A DNA stretch of 64,000 nt, taken from NCBI GenBank assembly GCA_030733815.1, contig JAUZQE010000007.1, positions 52,945-116,944 of the forward strand, read 5' to 3'. The notes under the pieces are model-generated. The model was not told the origin of the DNA, ran no database searches, and saw nothing but the letters and a program-made list of their open reading frames with translations. The first letter of the stretch is position 1; each line of letters starts with the position of its first letter. A program made the translations under genes and the position numbers. The stretch comes from Yanghanlia caeni (GTDB lineage Bacteria > Pseudomonadota > Gammaproteobacteria > Burkholderiales > Burkholderiaceae_B). This document shows positions 51,074 through 61,089 of the stretch, piece by piece.

Positions 51074-52570
51074 TCAACGCAGCCCGGTTGCGCGGCTGAA
51101 GTCGGGATCGAGTCGGTTTTCGATATAGGCCTGCCCGTACAGGCCGTTCAGCCACTGTTCCACCGCCGGTTCGATACGCCGCTGGAAGAGGATCTCACGG
51201 GCCTGCATACGCTGGTATTCCTCGCCCATGTCTTGATTGCGACGCTCCAGCACCTCGATGAGGTGCCAACCGAACGGCGATTTGATCGGTTCGCTGATCT
51301 GGCCCGGCTGCAGGGCGTTCATGGCGCTTTCGAACGCCGGCACTGTCTCGCCGGGCGAGAGCCAGCCCAGGTCACCGCCCTGAGGCGCGGTGGCATCGTC
51401 GGAATGCCGACGGGCCAGTTCTTCGAACGATTCGCCTGCAACGATGCGATCACGCAGATTGCGCAAGCGCTGCTCGGCCTGTTCATCGTTGGTGATCTGG
51501 TTGGTGCGCACCAGAATGTGCCGTGCGCGTGTCTGGGTCACGATCATCGGCCCCTGATCGAGCTGCATCGGGTTGGCCGGCGCCATCGAGACATCGGGCT
51601 GGGCCGGTTGCTGAGCGCCGCGCGGTTCGTCGCCCCACGTGAGCACCTTGAGAATATGAAACCCTTGCCCGCTACGAATGACCTTGGAAATTTCGCCCGC
51701 CTTCAGCCCGCGCGTGGCCTCAAGAAAGAGATCGGGCCACCCCTCGACGGGGCGCACGCCCAGCACGCCGCCTTCGAGCGCCTGCGGGCCGTCGGAGGAC
51801 GATGCCGCCAGCCCGGCGAAATCGGCACCCGCGCGCAACTTGGCATGCAGGGCTTCAGCGCGCTGCTGCAGCTCGCTGACGGTGGCGGAAGGGGCATTTT
51901 CAGGCACCGCCACCAGGATCTGCGCGAGACCCAGCACACGGGGCGCCACCTGCTGCTGCGGTGCGGCGGGCGTGGCCGGCGCCCGTACAGGGGCGGGAGC
52001 AAGGCCACGCCCCTGACCGCGCAGGAACGCGTCGACTTCGGCATCGGTGATGTGCACCGTGGAATCAACCGCGCGTTGCCGCAGCATGTCGAAGCGCACG
52101 TCGCTGCGAAGCTCGTTCAGGTAGACTTCCCACGGCACCCCTGATTTTTCGATGTTGCGACGCAACTGTTCGACCGAAAGGCGATTGCGCTGTGCAATGG
52201 TCTGCACGGCACGCTGCAGCTGACTGTCGCTCACCTGAATGCCCAGACGATCGGCCTCCTGGTGTTGCAGCTCTTCCAGAATCATGCGTTGTAACACCTG
52301 GCGCTGCAGGATGCTGTGCTCGGGCACGGGTATGTTCTGTGCCTTGAGGTTGCGCTGTGCAATGGCGACCTGGTCGTTCACCTGCTTGAGCGTGATGACC
52401 TGCCGGTTCACGATGGCCGCAATACCGTCGACGAACTGCTGCGACGAACGGGCTGCAGATTTGGCGGCGCCGCTGTTGGGCGTGGCGGCGAGGCTCACCG
52501 ATACGGCGCAGGCGCCCAGCATCGGAATCAGCAGGGCGGCCAGCCGGCGCCGGGCGTGCACACTACGCAT
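51074..52570 (-). CDS. surA: Periplasmic chaperone and peptidyl-prolyl isomerase SurA
   Basis: The 498-aa SurA escorts outer-membrane proteins, including LptD, to the Bam machine. A Sec signal (ending SLA near residue 29) precedes the N-terminal chaperone domain ([20 protein letters not shown]) and two parvulin domains (about 215-315 and 345-445, the second with [15 protein letters not shown] and [16 protein letters not shown]). An Ala/Pro-rich linker separates the N-domain from parvulin 1. Its ATG overlaps the lptD stop by one base (TAATG). Confidence 0.95.
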   Translation of the reverse strand: MRSVHARRRLAALLIPMLGACAVSVSLAATPNSGAAKSAARSSQQFVDGIAAIVNRQVITLKQVNDQVAIAQRNLKAQNIPVPEHSILQRQVLQRMILEELQHQEADRLGIQVSDSQLQRAVQTIAQRNRLSVEQLRRNIEKSGVPWEVYLNELRSDVRFDMLRQRAVDSTVHITDAEVDAFLRGQGRGLAPAPVRAPATPAAPQQQVAPRVLGLAQILVAVPENAPSATVSELQQRAEALHAKLRAGADFAGLAASSSDGPQALEGGVLGVRPVEGWPDLFLEATRGLKAGEISKVIRSGQGFHILKVLTWGDEPRGAQQPAQPDVSMAPANPMQLDQGPMIVTQTRARHILVRTNQITNDEQAEQRLRNLRDRIVAGESFEELARRHSDDATAPQGGDLGWLSPGETVPAFESAMNALQPGQISEPIKSPFGWHLIEVLERRNQDMGEEYQRMQAREILFQRRIEPAVEQWLNGLYGQAYIENRLDPDFSRATGLR

Positions 52571-54948
52571 TATTGATACCTCTCGAAGACGGTTTTTTCT
52601 GGTATGGGTGGAGTAATCGTCTGGTATCCGGAGATCCGTTCACTGACCATGCCCATGGGGTCTGAACCGATTCCGCCCAGGCCCGCCAGCTCGAGCTGGA
52701 AGAAGACGGCGGTATTGGCTTCGTCGCGTGCCACGGCATAGCGCTGCAGTACGACACGGGCGGCCCAGCAACAGTCGCCCTTGTACTCAAGGCCCAGGAT
52801 CGCCTGCGTGGAACGGCTTTCCTTGATGGAATAATCATAGCGCCCCAGCGCGTACCAGTTCTTGCTGAGGGGCCATTGCCCCGCAATGGTGGCCTGCTCG
52901 CGACCCTGATCGTCTTCCGAGCGCAACTGCAGCGTGGGATCATACACCTGCCGGGGATCGCGCTGATAGCGATACCACGCCGAAAGACTGGCCAGGCGCT
53001 TGGGCTCCCAGCGCACGCCGGCCGTCATGCGGTTGCGGTCGCGCGAATCGGGATTGAACTGTGCGTCGAAGCGCACGCTGAGCGTATCGGTAAGTGCGGC
53101 ATTGGCCCCCAGCAGATAATCGGACTTGCTGCGGGTACGACCCTGTTCATGTGGCCAGAGCGTGACCCGTTGATCGCGGAAGTAGATGCGTTGCGCCACC
53201 GACAGCGACAGGCGCTCGAACCCGGAGTCGGCATCGAGCCAGCGCGAGGTCAGGCCCACGGTCAGCTGATTCGCGTCGGCGATGCGGTCCCAGCCGCCGC
53301 TGAAGACGTTCTCGCTGAACGCCTGGCTGAAGCTGAAATCGGCATACGCGGTGTCGAACACGGGAATCTCGGTCTGATCGCGATACGGTACGTAAAGGTA
53401 ATACAGCCGGGGCTCGAGGGTTTGCACCGCCGCATTGCCAAACAGCGACGTATCGCGCTCGAAAGTCATGCCCGAATCGAGCGACACAATGGGCAGCGCC
53501 CGTGACTGGGTTCGGTTGAAGCCACGGTACTGCGTGAGTTCGTCTTCGAACCAGTCGACGCTGTACTGGCTGAGGTGCACGCCCACCTTGGGTGTGACGT
53601 ACCAGCCGGCACGCACTATGGGGTACGCCACGCTGGTGTACGACGAGAACCGGTTGCCGTTGGGTGCGATGCGATGGTCGCGATAGTAATCGAACTCGGA
53701 AAGACTACCCGAGTAGAACGGCATGACGAAGCGCGTGGCATAGTTTTCCGACACCACGTCGAAGCCGCCCCAGTCGTAGCGTGCCGCTCGAACATAGAGT
53801 TCAGGAAGCTTGTCGTACTGCGGTGTAAGGTAGGTGGAGGTGCGATCTTGCAGGGTCTGGTACTTGTGTACCGACAACGAACCTCCAACGTAGGGCGAAT
53901 TCCACCACGACAACGCCGCAGTGCTGGGCAGCCAGGTATTGGTGGCCTCGTTCAGACCCAACGACGAGAAATCGCGGAAGTAGTCGTCGTCGGACACGCG
54001 ACGAATATCGAAGCTGGCATGCAGCCCGCCGCCCAGCGCGTGGTTGTGACGCCAGCCGTAATACCAGCGGTCGCGCCGCGCCTGTCGGTCGTCGTGCAGG
54101 TAGGTACCCTGCATTTCACCGCCATACCGTTCGCCCAGGTAGCGGAATTCGGCACCCAGCTGCACGCCGCGCTTGGCCATGATGCGCGGCGTGAGCGTGA
54201 GGTCGTAGTTTGGTGCCAGGTTGAAGTAATAGGGAGCCGAAAACTCGATGCCACCGGCCGTGGATGTGCCGTAGGTGGGAATGAGGAAACCGGACTTGCG
54301 TTCCTTGCGGATCGGGAAGCTGAGATAAGGCGAATACAGAATGGGCACGTTCTTGAAGTACAGCGTGCCGTGCCGCGCGATGCCCTCGTTGGCTTCGAAG
54401 TGCAAATCGACCTGACGCGACTTGATGAACCACGCGGGTTCAGGGCAGGGGCACCCCGTGTACGTGACCTGCGTCAGCCGCATGTGATCGGTGCTGAAGA
54501 TGTCGGCACGTTCGGCATTGCCTGCGCCGCCCGTGGCACCCAGCCAGAAATCGGGTTCGGAAAGCTCGCCGGTTTCGGCATCGATGTTGTAATCGATGGC
54601 CGGCGACTTGACGATGCTGGCGTCGCGCATGAGCAGCCCGTTGCCGCGCACCCGCAGCTGCCCCGTGGAGCGCATGTAATCGATGCGATCGCCCTTGATG
54701 ACGGAATCGATGCGCCGCACCTCGGCATTGCCTTCCAGCACTACCCGCCCGTCTTCGTCGGAATGAATGTCGTCGGCGATGAGAAACGCCGACATCTGGT
54801 CTTCTTCCAACACGTGGGTACGCAGCTTCGAGGAAATTTGCAGGTCGCCCGCCGCCTGCACGTCGATGGCCCCCGCCGGCGGCGCCGCCGCCATTACGGC
54901 CTGGCTGCTGCCATAAGCAAGAAGTAGTGACCACCAGACCGAACGCAC
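52570..54948 (-). CDS. lptD: LPS-assembly outer-membrane protein LptD
   Basis: LptD with LptE inserts LPS into the outer leaflet. In this 792-aa call the GTG at 54948 is the start, because TATAAT lies at 54977-54982 and a good signal peptide follows (VRSVWWSLLLAYGSSQAVMA). The longer frame would begin upstream of the promoter. An N-terminal OstA beta-jellyroll (about 30-170) precedes the large beta-barrel. Cysteines are C166 and C168 (TGCPCPEPA) and the pair at 726-727 (GDCCWA); the usual cysteine near the mature N-terminus is missing. It is the first gene of lptD-surA-rsmA. Confidence 0.92.
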   Translation of the reverse strand: MRSVWWSLLLAYGSSQAVMAAAPPAGAIDVQAAGDLQISSKLRTHVLEEDQMSAFLIADDIHSDEDGRVVLEGNAEVRRIDSVIKGDRIDYMRSTGQLRVRGNGLLMRDASIVKSPAIDYNIDAETGELSEPDFWLGATGGAGNAERADIFSTDHMRLTQVTYTGCPCPEPAWFIKSRQVDLHFEANEGIARHGTLYFKNVPILYSPYLSFPIRKERKSGFLIPTYGTSTAGGIEFSAPYYFNLAPNYDLTLTPRIMAKRGVQLGAEFRYLGERYGGEMQGTYLHDDRQARRDRWYYGWRHNHALGGGLHASFDIRRVSDDDYFRDFSSLGLNEATNTWLPSTAALSWWNSPYVGGSLSVHKYQTLQDRTSTYLTPQYDKLPELYVRAARYDWGGFDVVSENYATRFVMPFYSGSLSEFDYYRDHRIAPNGNRFSSYTSVAYPIVRAGWYVTPKVGVHLSQYSVDWFEDELTQYRGFNRTQSRALPIVSLDSGMTFERDTSLFGNAAVQTLEPRLYYLYVPYRDQTEIPVFDTAYADFSFSQAFSENVFSGGWDRIADANQLTVGLTSRWLDADSGFERLSLSVAQRIYFRDQRVTLWPHEQGRTRSKSDYLLGANAALTDTLSVRFDAQFNPDSRDRNRMTAGVRWEPKRLASLSAWYRYQRDPRQVYDPTLQLRSEDDQGREQATIAGQWPLSKNWYALGRYDYSIKESRSTQAILGLEYKGDCCWAARVVLQRYAVARDEANTAVFFQLELAGLGGIGSDPMGMVSERISGYQTITPPIPEKTVFERYQ

Positions 54949-54976
54949 GAGTGTTTCGCCCCCGAAAACAAAACCG

Positions 54977-54982
54977 ATTATA
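54977..54982 (-). promoter_or_regulatory. -10 element of lptD-surA-rsmA
   Basis: A perfect TATAAT on the minus strand. The start site near 54970 leaves a leader of about 21 bases with GGGGGCG before the GTG start, which decides the lptD start. The -35 is weak. Confidence 0.55.
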
Positions 54983-55036
54983 TTTTGGCACTGCTGCCGA
55001 CGCATGAGGCTCAACCCTCAGAGCGAGGCGACCCGG

Positions 55037-55045
55037 TATTATAGT
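55037..55045 (+). promoter_or_regulatory. -10-like element before amgK
   Basis: Overlapping TATTAT (55037-55042) and TATAGT (55040-55045) precede the amgK ATG by 9 or 6 bases, with GAGAG between. It faces the lptD promoter divergently. Confidence 0.4.
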
Positions 55046-55051
55046 GAGAGA

Positions 55052-56113
55052 ATGTCGCAAACCATGGATTCACGCCCCGCCCCCGATGCCGACAAGCGGC
55101 TCGCCGACCTGCACCAATGGCTCTCGGGCCTTGCTCCCGAATTGGGCCTTGTTCCCCAGACATTGCGGCCGGCCTCCAGCGATGCCAGCTTCCGCCGCTA
55201 CTTTCGCATCGACTGCAGCAGCGGCACCGCCATCGTAATGGACGCGCCGCCCCAGCATGAAGACTGCCGCCCCTTCATAAAGATCGGCGAACGGCTGCGT
55301 AACGCCGGCCTGACCGTGCCGGAAGTGCTCGCGCAGGATCTCGATCAGGGCTTCCTGCTGCTCACCGATCTGGGCACACACACCTATTTCCAGGCGCTGC
55401 GCGAAGGCGTCGACCTGGCCGGCCTGCACGTGCTGTACCGCCCCGCACTGCATGCGCTGGTGCGCATGCAGCAGGCACCTGTCGACGGGCTGCCCCGCTA
55501 CGACGCCACACGTCTGTATGAAGAACTGGGTGTCTTTCGCGAGTGGTATGTCGAAAAATACTGCAACGCGACGCTCACGCCCCAGGAAGAAGAAACGCTC
55601 GATGCGCTGCTGGGTGCCCTGGTGGCCGACAACGCCGCACAACCAACCGTGCTGGTGCACCGTGATTACCATTCGCCCAATCTCATGGTGCCGGCGCAGG
55701 AAGGAAGTGAGCCGGGCATCATCGACTTCCAGGATGCCGTGGCCGGCCCCATTACATACGACATCGCATCGCTGGTCACCGACGCCCGCTACACATGGGA
55801 AGAACCGGAACAGCTCGACTGGGCCATTCGCTACTGGGAAGCGGCGCGCGCCGCCGGGCTGCCGGTAGGTGAGGATTTCGCGGTCTTTCACCGCGCTTAT
55901 GAATGGATGAGTCTGCAGCGCAACCTGCGCATACTCGGGGTGTTCGTGCGGCTGTCGCAACGCGACGGCAAGCATCATTATCTTGATCATCTGCCCCGCG
56001 TGCAGGGCTACGTGCGCCAGGTCGCCAGCCGCTACAACACCCTGCGACCGCTGCTCAAGCTGCTCGATCGCATCGAGGGCGTGCAGCCCACCGTACCCTA
56101 CGGCCTGCAATGA
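55052..56113 (+). CDS. amgK: N-acetylmuramate/N-acetylglucosamine 1-kinase AmgK
   Basis: A 353-aa aminoglycoside-phosphotransferase-fold kinase that phosphorylates the anomeric position of recovered MurNAc. Kinase marks are SDASFRRYFRI near residue 45, the catalytic VLVHRDYHSPNLMV loop and IIDFQDAVAGPITYD (metal Asp). The next gene is MurU, overlapping by ATGA, which matches the AmgK-MurU route that returns MurNAc to UDP-MurNAc without MurQ in Pseudomonas and relatives. Start 55052 has six bases to TATAGT; a second Met lies four codons later. Confidence 0.92.
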   Translation: MSQTMDSRPAPDADKRLADLHQWLSGLAPELGLVPQTLRPASSDASFRRYFRIDCSSGTAIVMDAPPQHEDCRPFIKIGERLRNAGLTVPEVLAQDLDQGFLLLTDLGTHTYFQALREGVDLAGLHVLYRPALHALVRMQQAPVDGLPRYDATRLYEELGVFREWYVEKYCNATLTPQEEETLDALLGALVADNAAQPTVLVHRDYHSPNLMVPAQEGSEPGIIDFQDAVAGPITYDIASLVTDARYTWEEPEQLDWAIRYWEAARAAGLPVGEDFAVFHRAYEWMSLQRNLRILGVFVRLSQRDGKHHYLDHLPRVQGYVRQVASRYNTLRPLLKLLDRIEGVQPTVPYGLQ

Positions 56114-56823
56114 AAGCCATGATTCTGGCTGCGGGCCGCGGCGAACGCATGCGCCCGCTCACCGACCGCCTGCCCAAGCCGCTGCTGCCCGCCGGCGGCA
56201 AGCCCCTGATCGTCTGGCACATCGAGCGGCTGGTCGCGGCGGGGTTCACCGACATCGTCGTCAACTGCGCCTGGTTGGGTCATGAACTGCAGGCGGCGCT
56301 GGGCGACGGCAGCACCTGGGGCGCACAACTGCACTGGTCGCCCGAAAACCCCGCGCTGGAGACGGCGGGCGGCATCGCACGCGCCCTGCCCCTGCTGGGC
56401 CCCCAGCCGTTTCTCGTCATCAACGGCGACATCTGGAGCGACTGGAATCCCGCGCACGCCCGTATGCACGCAGCCCGTCTGGAGCAGGCGGGTGCCCGGG
56501 CGTGGCTGCTTCTGGTCGACAACCCCGCCCATCACCCGCAGGGCGATTTCACCCTGCATGCCGACGGCCGTGTGGGGGAAGCCGACCCCACGCGCCCCAC
56601 CCTTACGTTTGCAGGTATCGGCGTCTATTTGCCCGAACTTTTTGCCACCGTGCCCGCCTCGGCACCCGCCCCGCTCGCACCGCTACTGCGCAATGCCATG
56701 GCACGCGATGCCGTACTGGGCGCGCACCATACAGGCGAATGGATGGACATCGGTACCCCCGAGCGACTGAACGCACTCGATGCGCGCCTGACTGGCCGTG
56801 CGGGCCCCGCCGGCCAAGCCTGA
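56110..56823 (+). CDS. murU: N-acetylmuramate alpha-1-phosphate uridylyltransferase MurU
   Basis: A 237-aa nucleotidyltransferase making UDP-MurNAc from MurNAc-1-phosphate. It opens MKAMILAAGRGERMRPLTD with the nucleotide loop, then PKPLLPAGGKPL, the metal-site INGDIWSDW, and WMDIGTPERLNALD near the C-terminus. The last residues (TGRAGPAGQA) are encoded by the first unit of a 32-bp tandem duplication, and the stop lies in the second unit, so the tail is lineage-specific. The ATG overlaps the amgK stop. Confidence 0.92.
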   Translation: MKAMILAAGRGERMRPLTDRLPKPLLPAGGKPLIVWHIERLVAAGFTDIVVNCAWLGHELQAALGDGSTWGAQLHWSPENPALETAGGIARALPLLGPQPFLVINGDIWSDWNPAHARMHAARLEQAGARAWLLLVDNPAHHPQGDFTLHADGRVGEADPTRPTLTFAGIGVYLPELFATVPASAPAPLAPLLRNAMARDAVLGAHHTGEWMDIGTPERLNALDARLTGRAGPAGQA

Positions 56824-56846
56824 CTGGGCGTGCGGGCCCCGCCGGC
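56789..56846. repeat. 32-bp tandem duplication over the murU stop codon
   Basis: Unit 1 (56789-56820) is repeated from 56821 to 56846 with 25 of 26 bases identical (core TGACTGG-C/G-CGTGCGGGCCC). Period 32 is not a multiple of three, so the duplication shifted the frame and created the present murU end. Confidence 0.8.
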
Positions 56847-56980
56847 TGAACATGCGGCGGCGCGCGTAACGTGAAACCGGCGCTTGCGATTCAAACATTC
56901 GCTTACCGGCGGGCAGTCATTCCGGTTCCACAGCCAAATCACCCTTGTTAAACTGCCGGGGTGATTGATGCAAGAAAGGA

Positions 56981-57691
56981 ATGAAAGCAAACATGTTCGG
57001 ATCGTCGAAGCGAAACGCATTCAGACCGACCGCCTACGGCCCCTCGCGACGCCGGGGCATCCCCCGCTGGCTGGTTCTGATGCTCACCGGCATTGTCCTG
57101 GGCGCAGGGGGTCTGCTCTTCCTGCAGAAAAGCTATGGCCCGACACGCCTCACCGTGGAACAGTCGGAACAGCTGCACTACGACCTGAACAGTGCGAATA
57201 TCGACAAGCAGCGGCTGCAGGCGCAGCTGAACCAGCACGCCAAGGATCTCAAGGCAGCGCACGCCCGCATCGAGGAACAGGAAGCCGAACTGCAGCGGCG
57301 CCAGGCCGAGATCGACCGGCTGGCCACCGACGTGGCGCTGTTCGTCGAGACGGCGCCCGATGACCCGCGGGGTACGTCGCCCGGCATCCGCGCCGTGTCG
57401 TTCAACTTCGAAAACGGCAAACTCGACTACCACATTCTGGTGATGCAGGATGCCGAAAAGGCCAAACCGTTCTCGGGTGAAGTCAGCCTGATCGCCGCCG
57501 GGCGCTACAGCAACGGGCGCAACGGCAACGTCGAGCTGGAACCGTTCCCCATTTCGCTCGAACGCTATACGCACATGCAGGGCACGCTCGAAGTGCCCGA
57601 AGGGTTCACGCCCCGCGAAGTCACGATCCAGATCCGGGCCGACGGCTCCGAACGTGTCAGCGCCATGCGCGTGATCCGCGTACCGCGCTGA
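56981..57691 (+). CDS. Membrane-anchored coiled-coil protein (DUF6776-like)
   Basis: A 236-aa protein with a basic cytoplasmic N-terminus (SSKRNAFRPTAYGPSRRRG), one membrane helix (about 30-50), a coiled coil (about 60-118, rich in Gln/Glu/Lys/Arg) and a C-terminal beta-rich domain (SFNFENGKLDYHILVMQD onward). The family is seen in beta- and gammaproteobacteria without known function. AAGAAAGGA abuts the ATG at 56981; the ATG at 56993 is an alternative start. It follows murU by 157 bases and its stop abuts the glnQ stop. Confidence 0.8.
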   Translation: MKANMFGSSKRNAFRPTAYGPSRRRGIPRWLVLMLTGIVLGAGGLLFLQKSYGPTRLTVEQSEQLHYDLNSANIDKQRLQAQLNQHAKDLKAAHARIEEQEAELQRRQAEIDRLATDVALFVETAPDDPRGTSPGIRAVSFNFENGKLDYHILVMQDAEKAKPFSGEVSLIAAGRYSNGRNGNVELEPFPISLERYTHMQGTLEVPEGFTPREVTIQIRADGSERVSAMRVIRVPR

Positions 57692-58416
<725 letters not shown>

Positions 58417-58420
<4 letters not shown>

Positions 58421-59256
58421 ACGATCTGGGTCCTGTGCTCGATGAATTTGAGAGTTAGCGCGATGAAGCCGGTGAGGATCAGGTAGATGACGGCAACGGC
58501 ACCCCAGATTTCAACCGAACGGAAATTCGCCGCAATGATCTCCTGGCCCTGGCGGGTGAGTTCGGCCACCCCGATCACGATGAACAGCGAGGAATCCTTC
58601 AGGCTGATGATGCACTGGTTGCCCATTGCCGGAATCATGCGACGCAAGGCGACCGGCCCGATGATGTAGGCCAGAATCTTCCAGAACGGCAACCCCATGG
58701 CCTCGCCGGCTTCCTTCAGGCCCTTGGGTACCGACTGCAGCGCTCCGCGCACGATCTCGGCGATATACGCGCCGGAATTGATCATGAGCGTGAAGATGGC
58801 CGCCATGACGGCATCGATGCGCCATCCCGCGAGCAGCGGCAAGGCGAAGTAAATGAACATCACCTGCACGACGATGGGCGTGCCACGGATAATGAGAATA
58901 TAGACCTGTGCAAGAAACGACAGCGCCCGGGGCAGATAGGCCGCGAAGCGCCACACCACGGCCATCAGTATCAGCAGCTTGAGGCCGTTCCACACCATGG
59001 GCGATACCCCTGCCATGAAGGTATCGGCAACCCAGGCACCCAGCCGCGAAACAAGGTACAGGGCCACCAGTACTGCCACCGCCGTGATCACCGAACGGGT
59101 GGAAATCGGTACCTTCACGTAGGTGGTCACGACCCCGCTCAGGAAGCCGATCACCGAGCCGCCGATCAGCCCGAGCAGCGTGATCTGGATGGTCATTTTT
59201 GCGCCTTCAAGCAGACTGGGCAGCGCATCCCAGATTGCGGACCATTCGAATGTCAC
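58417..59256 (-). CDS. Polar amino acid ABC transporter permease with inserted segment
   Basis: A 279-aa inner-membrane permease; usual GlnP-type proteins have about 220 aa. The conserved start ([13 protein letters not shown] at residue 21) and the core ([24 protein letters not shown], quoted as [13 protein letters not shown]) are separated by about 60 residues (48-108) holding two extra hydrophobic helices. The EAA loop is [18 protein letters not shown]. No upstream ATG is plausible; the GTG at 59256 has AAGGCG 8 bases before it. It is coupled to glnQ, and a terminator-like hairpin separates it from the receptor gene. Confidence 0.9.
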
Positions 59257-59286
59257 GTCATTCGCCTTTTTTTGTGTTCTGAGCCG

Positions 59287-59328
59287 GAAAAGTAAACGGC
59301 GATCCTGTGCCGGGTGGCCGGATCGCCG
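59287..59328 (-). terminator. Attenuator-like hairpin between receptor and permease genes
   Basis: A perfect 9-bp stem (CGGCGATCC / GGATCGCCG, 59297-59305 with 59320-59328) with a 14-base loop is followed by TTTACTTTT on the minus strand. It probably stops part of the transcription after the receptor gene, so the receptor is made in excess. Confidence 0.65.
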
Positions 59329-59421
59329 CTGTATCAGGGCCGGCGCGCGGCGTGCGGGCACCTGCCGGACGCACAGCGCCGCAGGCCCCCCGCCGCAGCA
59401 AGGGGTCTCAGGTGCGCCCGG

Positions 59422-60180
59422 TTACTGCCCGGACGGCTTGCCAAACCATTTTTCGTAGATGGCATCGTACTGCCCGTTGTTGCGAAGTTCGGCCAGTGCC
59501 TTGTTCACCACCGGAACGAGTTCGCTGCCCTTGGGGAAGCCAATACCGTAGAAGTCGCCGCTCTTGAGCGAACCAACCACCTTGACCTGGCCCTTGCCCG
59601 CCGTGTTGGCAAAGTACTGCAGGTTCGGGGTGTCGTGCACCACGGCATCAACGCGGCCGGTGGCCAGTTCGAGGAACGCGTTGTCGATGTTCGGGAACAG
59701 CTTGAGCTTGGCGTTGGGGACGTTTTCCTTCAGGTAGTCGACCGTTGCCGTGCCGATTTTCACGGCCACCAGCTTGCCGTCGAGGTCTTCTGCCTTGGTG
59801 ATCTGGTTGTTGTTCACCCCTACCAGCAACGCAAGACCGCTTTCGTAATACGGATCGGAGAAATCAATGACCTTCTTGCGATCTTCACGGATGGTGATGC
59901 CGGCCAGCGCAACGTCGAGGTTGCGCGTTTGCAGACCCGGAATGATGCCGTTGAAATCCATGGGCCGGAGCTGATAGGTCAGCCCGGCCTGCTTCGCGAT
60001 CGCATCCCAGAGATCGATGTCGAAACCGGTGTATTTTCCGTCTTGCTTGAATTCAAACGGCACGAAGGCCGTGTCGGTGGCCACCAGCAGCTGCTTGCCC
60101 TGGGCCAGCGCCTGGCCGGCGGGTAACGCCAGAGCCAGAGTGACGCCGGCGGCGAATGCCTTGATCAGATTCTTCGACAT
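59422..60180 (-). CDS. Polar amino acid ABC transporter periplasmic binding protein (GlnH-like)
   Basis: A 252-aa class II solute-binding protein. A Sec signal ([11 protein letters not shown], cleavage near residue 26) is followed by [31 protein letters not shown] (quoted as [13 protein letters not shown] and [12 protein letters not shown]). Ligand-contact motifs are [23 protein letters not shown] (quoted as [20 protein letters not shown]) and [20 protein letters not shown] lies 6 bases before the ATG. It likely binds glutamine or a similar polar amino acid. A good sigma-70 promoter lies just upstream, so the operon starts here. Confidence 0.94.
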   Translation of the reverse strand: MSKNLIKAFAAGVTLALALPAGQALAQGKQLLVATDTAFVPFEFKQDGKYTGFDIDLWDAIAKQAGLTYQLRPMDFNGIIPGLQTRNLDVALAGITIREDRKKVIDFSDPYYESGLALLVGVNNNQITKAEDLDGKLVAVKIGTATVDYLKENVPNAKLKLFPNIDNAFLELATGRVDAVVHDTPNLQYFANTAGKGQVKVVGSLKSGDFYGIGFPKGSELVPVVNKALAELRNNGQYDAIYEKWFGKPSGQ

Positions 60181-60212
60181 GATGTCTCCTTTCGTATCAC
60201 GCGTTCTGTCGG

Positions 60213-60241
60213 ATTATGTTTCCCGCCGCTGCTCGTGACAA
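60213..60241 (-). promoter_or_regulatory. Sigma-70 promoter of the amino acid ABC operon
   Basis: TTGTCA (60236-60241), exactly 17 bases, and CATAAT (60213-60218) on the minus strand. It overlaps a 10-bp stem (60219-60228 with 60242-60251) after metQ that may end that operon. Confidence 0.65.
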
Positions 60242-60273
60242 CGGCGGGAAAGGGCTTATCGTAACCGATTAAT

Positions 60274-61065
60274 TCAGAATGCCGGAACGATGGAACCCTT
60301 GTATTCTTCCTGAATGAACGCCCGCACCTCATCGGTTTGCAGGGCCTTCACCAGTTTCTGGATGGCGGCGTCGTCCTTGCGATCGGCATTGGCGGCAACC
60401 AGATTGGCATACGGCGAATCCTCGCCCTCGATGAACAGCGCGTCGTTCACGGGGTTCAGGCCGGCTTCCAGGGCGTAATTGGTGTTGATGAGGGCCATGT
60501 CGACGTCAGGCAGCACGCGCGGCAGCGTGGCGGCTTCGAGTTCGCGGAACCTGAGGTTCTTGGGATTCTCGGCAATGTCGCGGGCCGTCGCCAGAATGTT
60601 GGAGGGATCCTTCAGCTTGATGAGGCCTTGCTTCTGCAGCAGCAGCAGCGCGCGCGCACCGTTCGAGGGGTCGTTGGGAAGCGCAACCTGCGCGCCGTCC
60701 TTGAGCTCGTCCACGCTCTTGATCTTGCTGGAATAGGCTCCGAAGGGTTCGACATGCACCAGGCCCACGGAAACCAGATTGGTCTTGCGCTCGGAATTGA
60801 ACGAATCCAGGTAGGGCTTGTGCTGGAAGAAGTTGGCATCGAGCTGGCCGTCGGCCACTTGTACGTTGGGCTGCACGTAGTCGGTGAACACCTTGATATC
60901 GAGCTCCACGCCTTCCTTGGCGAGCGCGGGCTTCACGAATTCCAGCAGTTCGGCGTGCGGCACGGGCGTGGCAGCGACCGAGAGCTTTTCGGCGAGTACC
61001 GCCGAGGAGGCAAAGGTGGCCGCCAGCGCGAACGCGGCGGCGGGAACGAGTTTCTTGAGCAGCAT
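60274..61065 (-). CDS. metQ: Methionine ABC transporter substrate-binding protein MetQ
   Basis: A 263-aa NlpA/MetQ-family receptor. The signal peptide (MLLKKLVPAAAFALAATFASS, cleaved after VLA near residue 25) has no lipobox cysteine, so the protein is predicted to be soluble rather than a lipoprotein as in E. coli. Family segments are VAATPVPHAELLEFVKP, the QPNVQVADGQLDANFFQHKPYL (in part: VADGQLDANFFQHKPYL), ALPNDPSNGARALLLLQ and ALINTNYALEAGL. It follows metI by 24 bases with GGAG before the ATG. Confidence 0.93.
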   Translation of the reverse strand: MLLKKLVPAAAFALAATFASSAVLAEKLSVAATPVPHAELLEFVKPALAKEGVELDIKVFTDYVQPNVQVADGQLDANFFQHKPYLDSFNSERKTNLVSVGLVHVEPFGAYSSKIKSVDELKDGAQVALPNDPSNGARALLLLQKQGLIKLKDPSNILATARDIAENPKNLRFRELEAATLPRVLPDVDMALINTNYALEAGLNPVNDALFIEGEDSPYANLVAANADRKDDAAIQKLVKALQTDEVRAFIQEEYKGSIVPAF

Positions 61066-61089
61066 GTTGGATCTCCAGGGGGAAACGGC

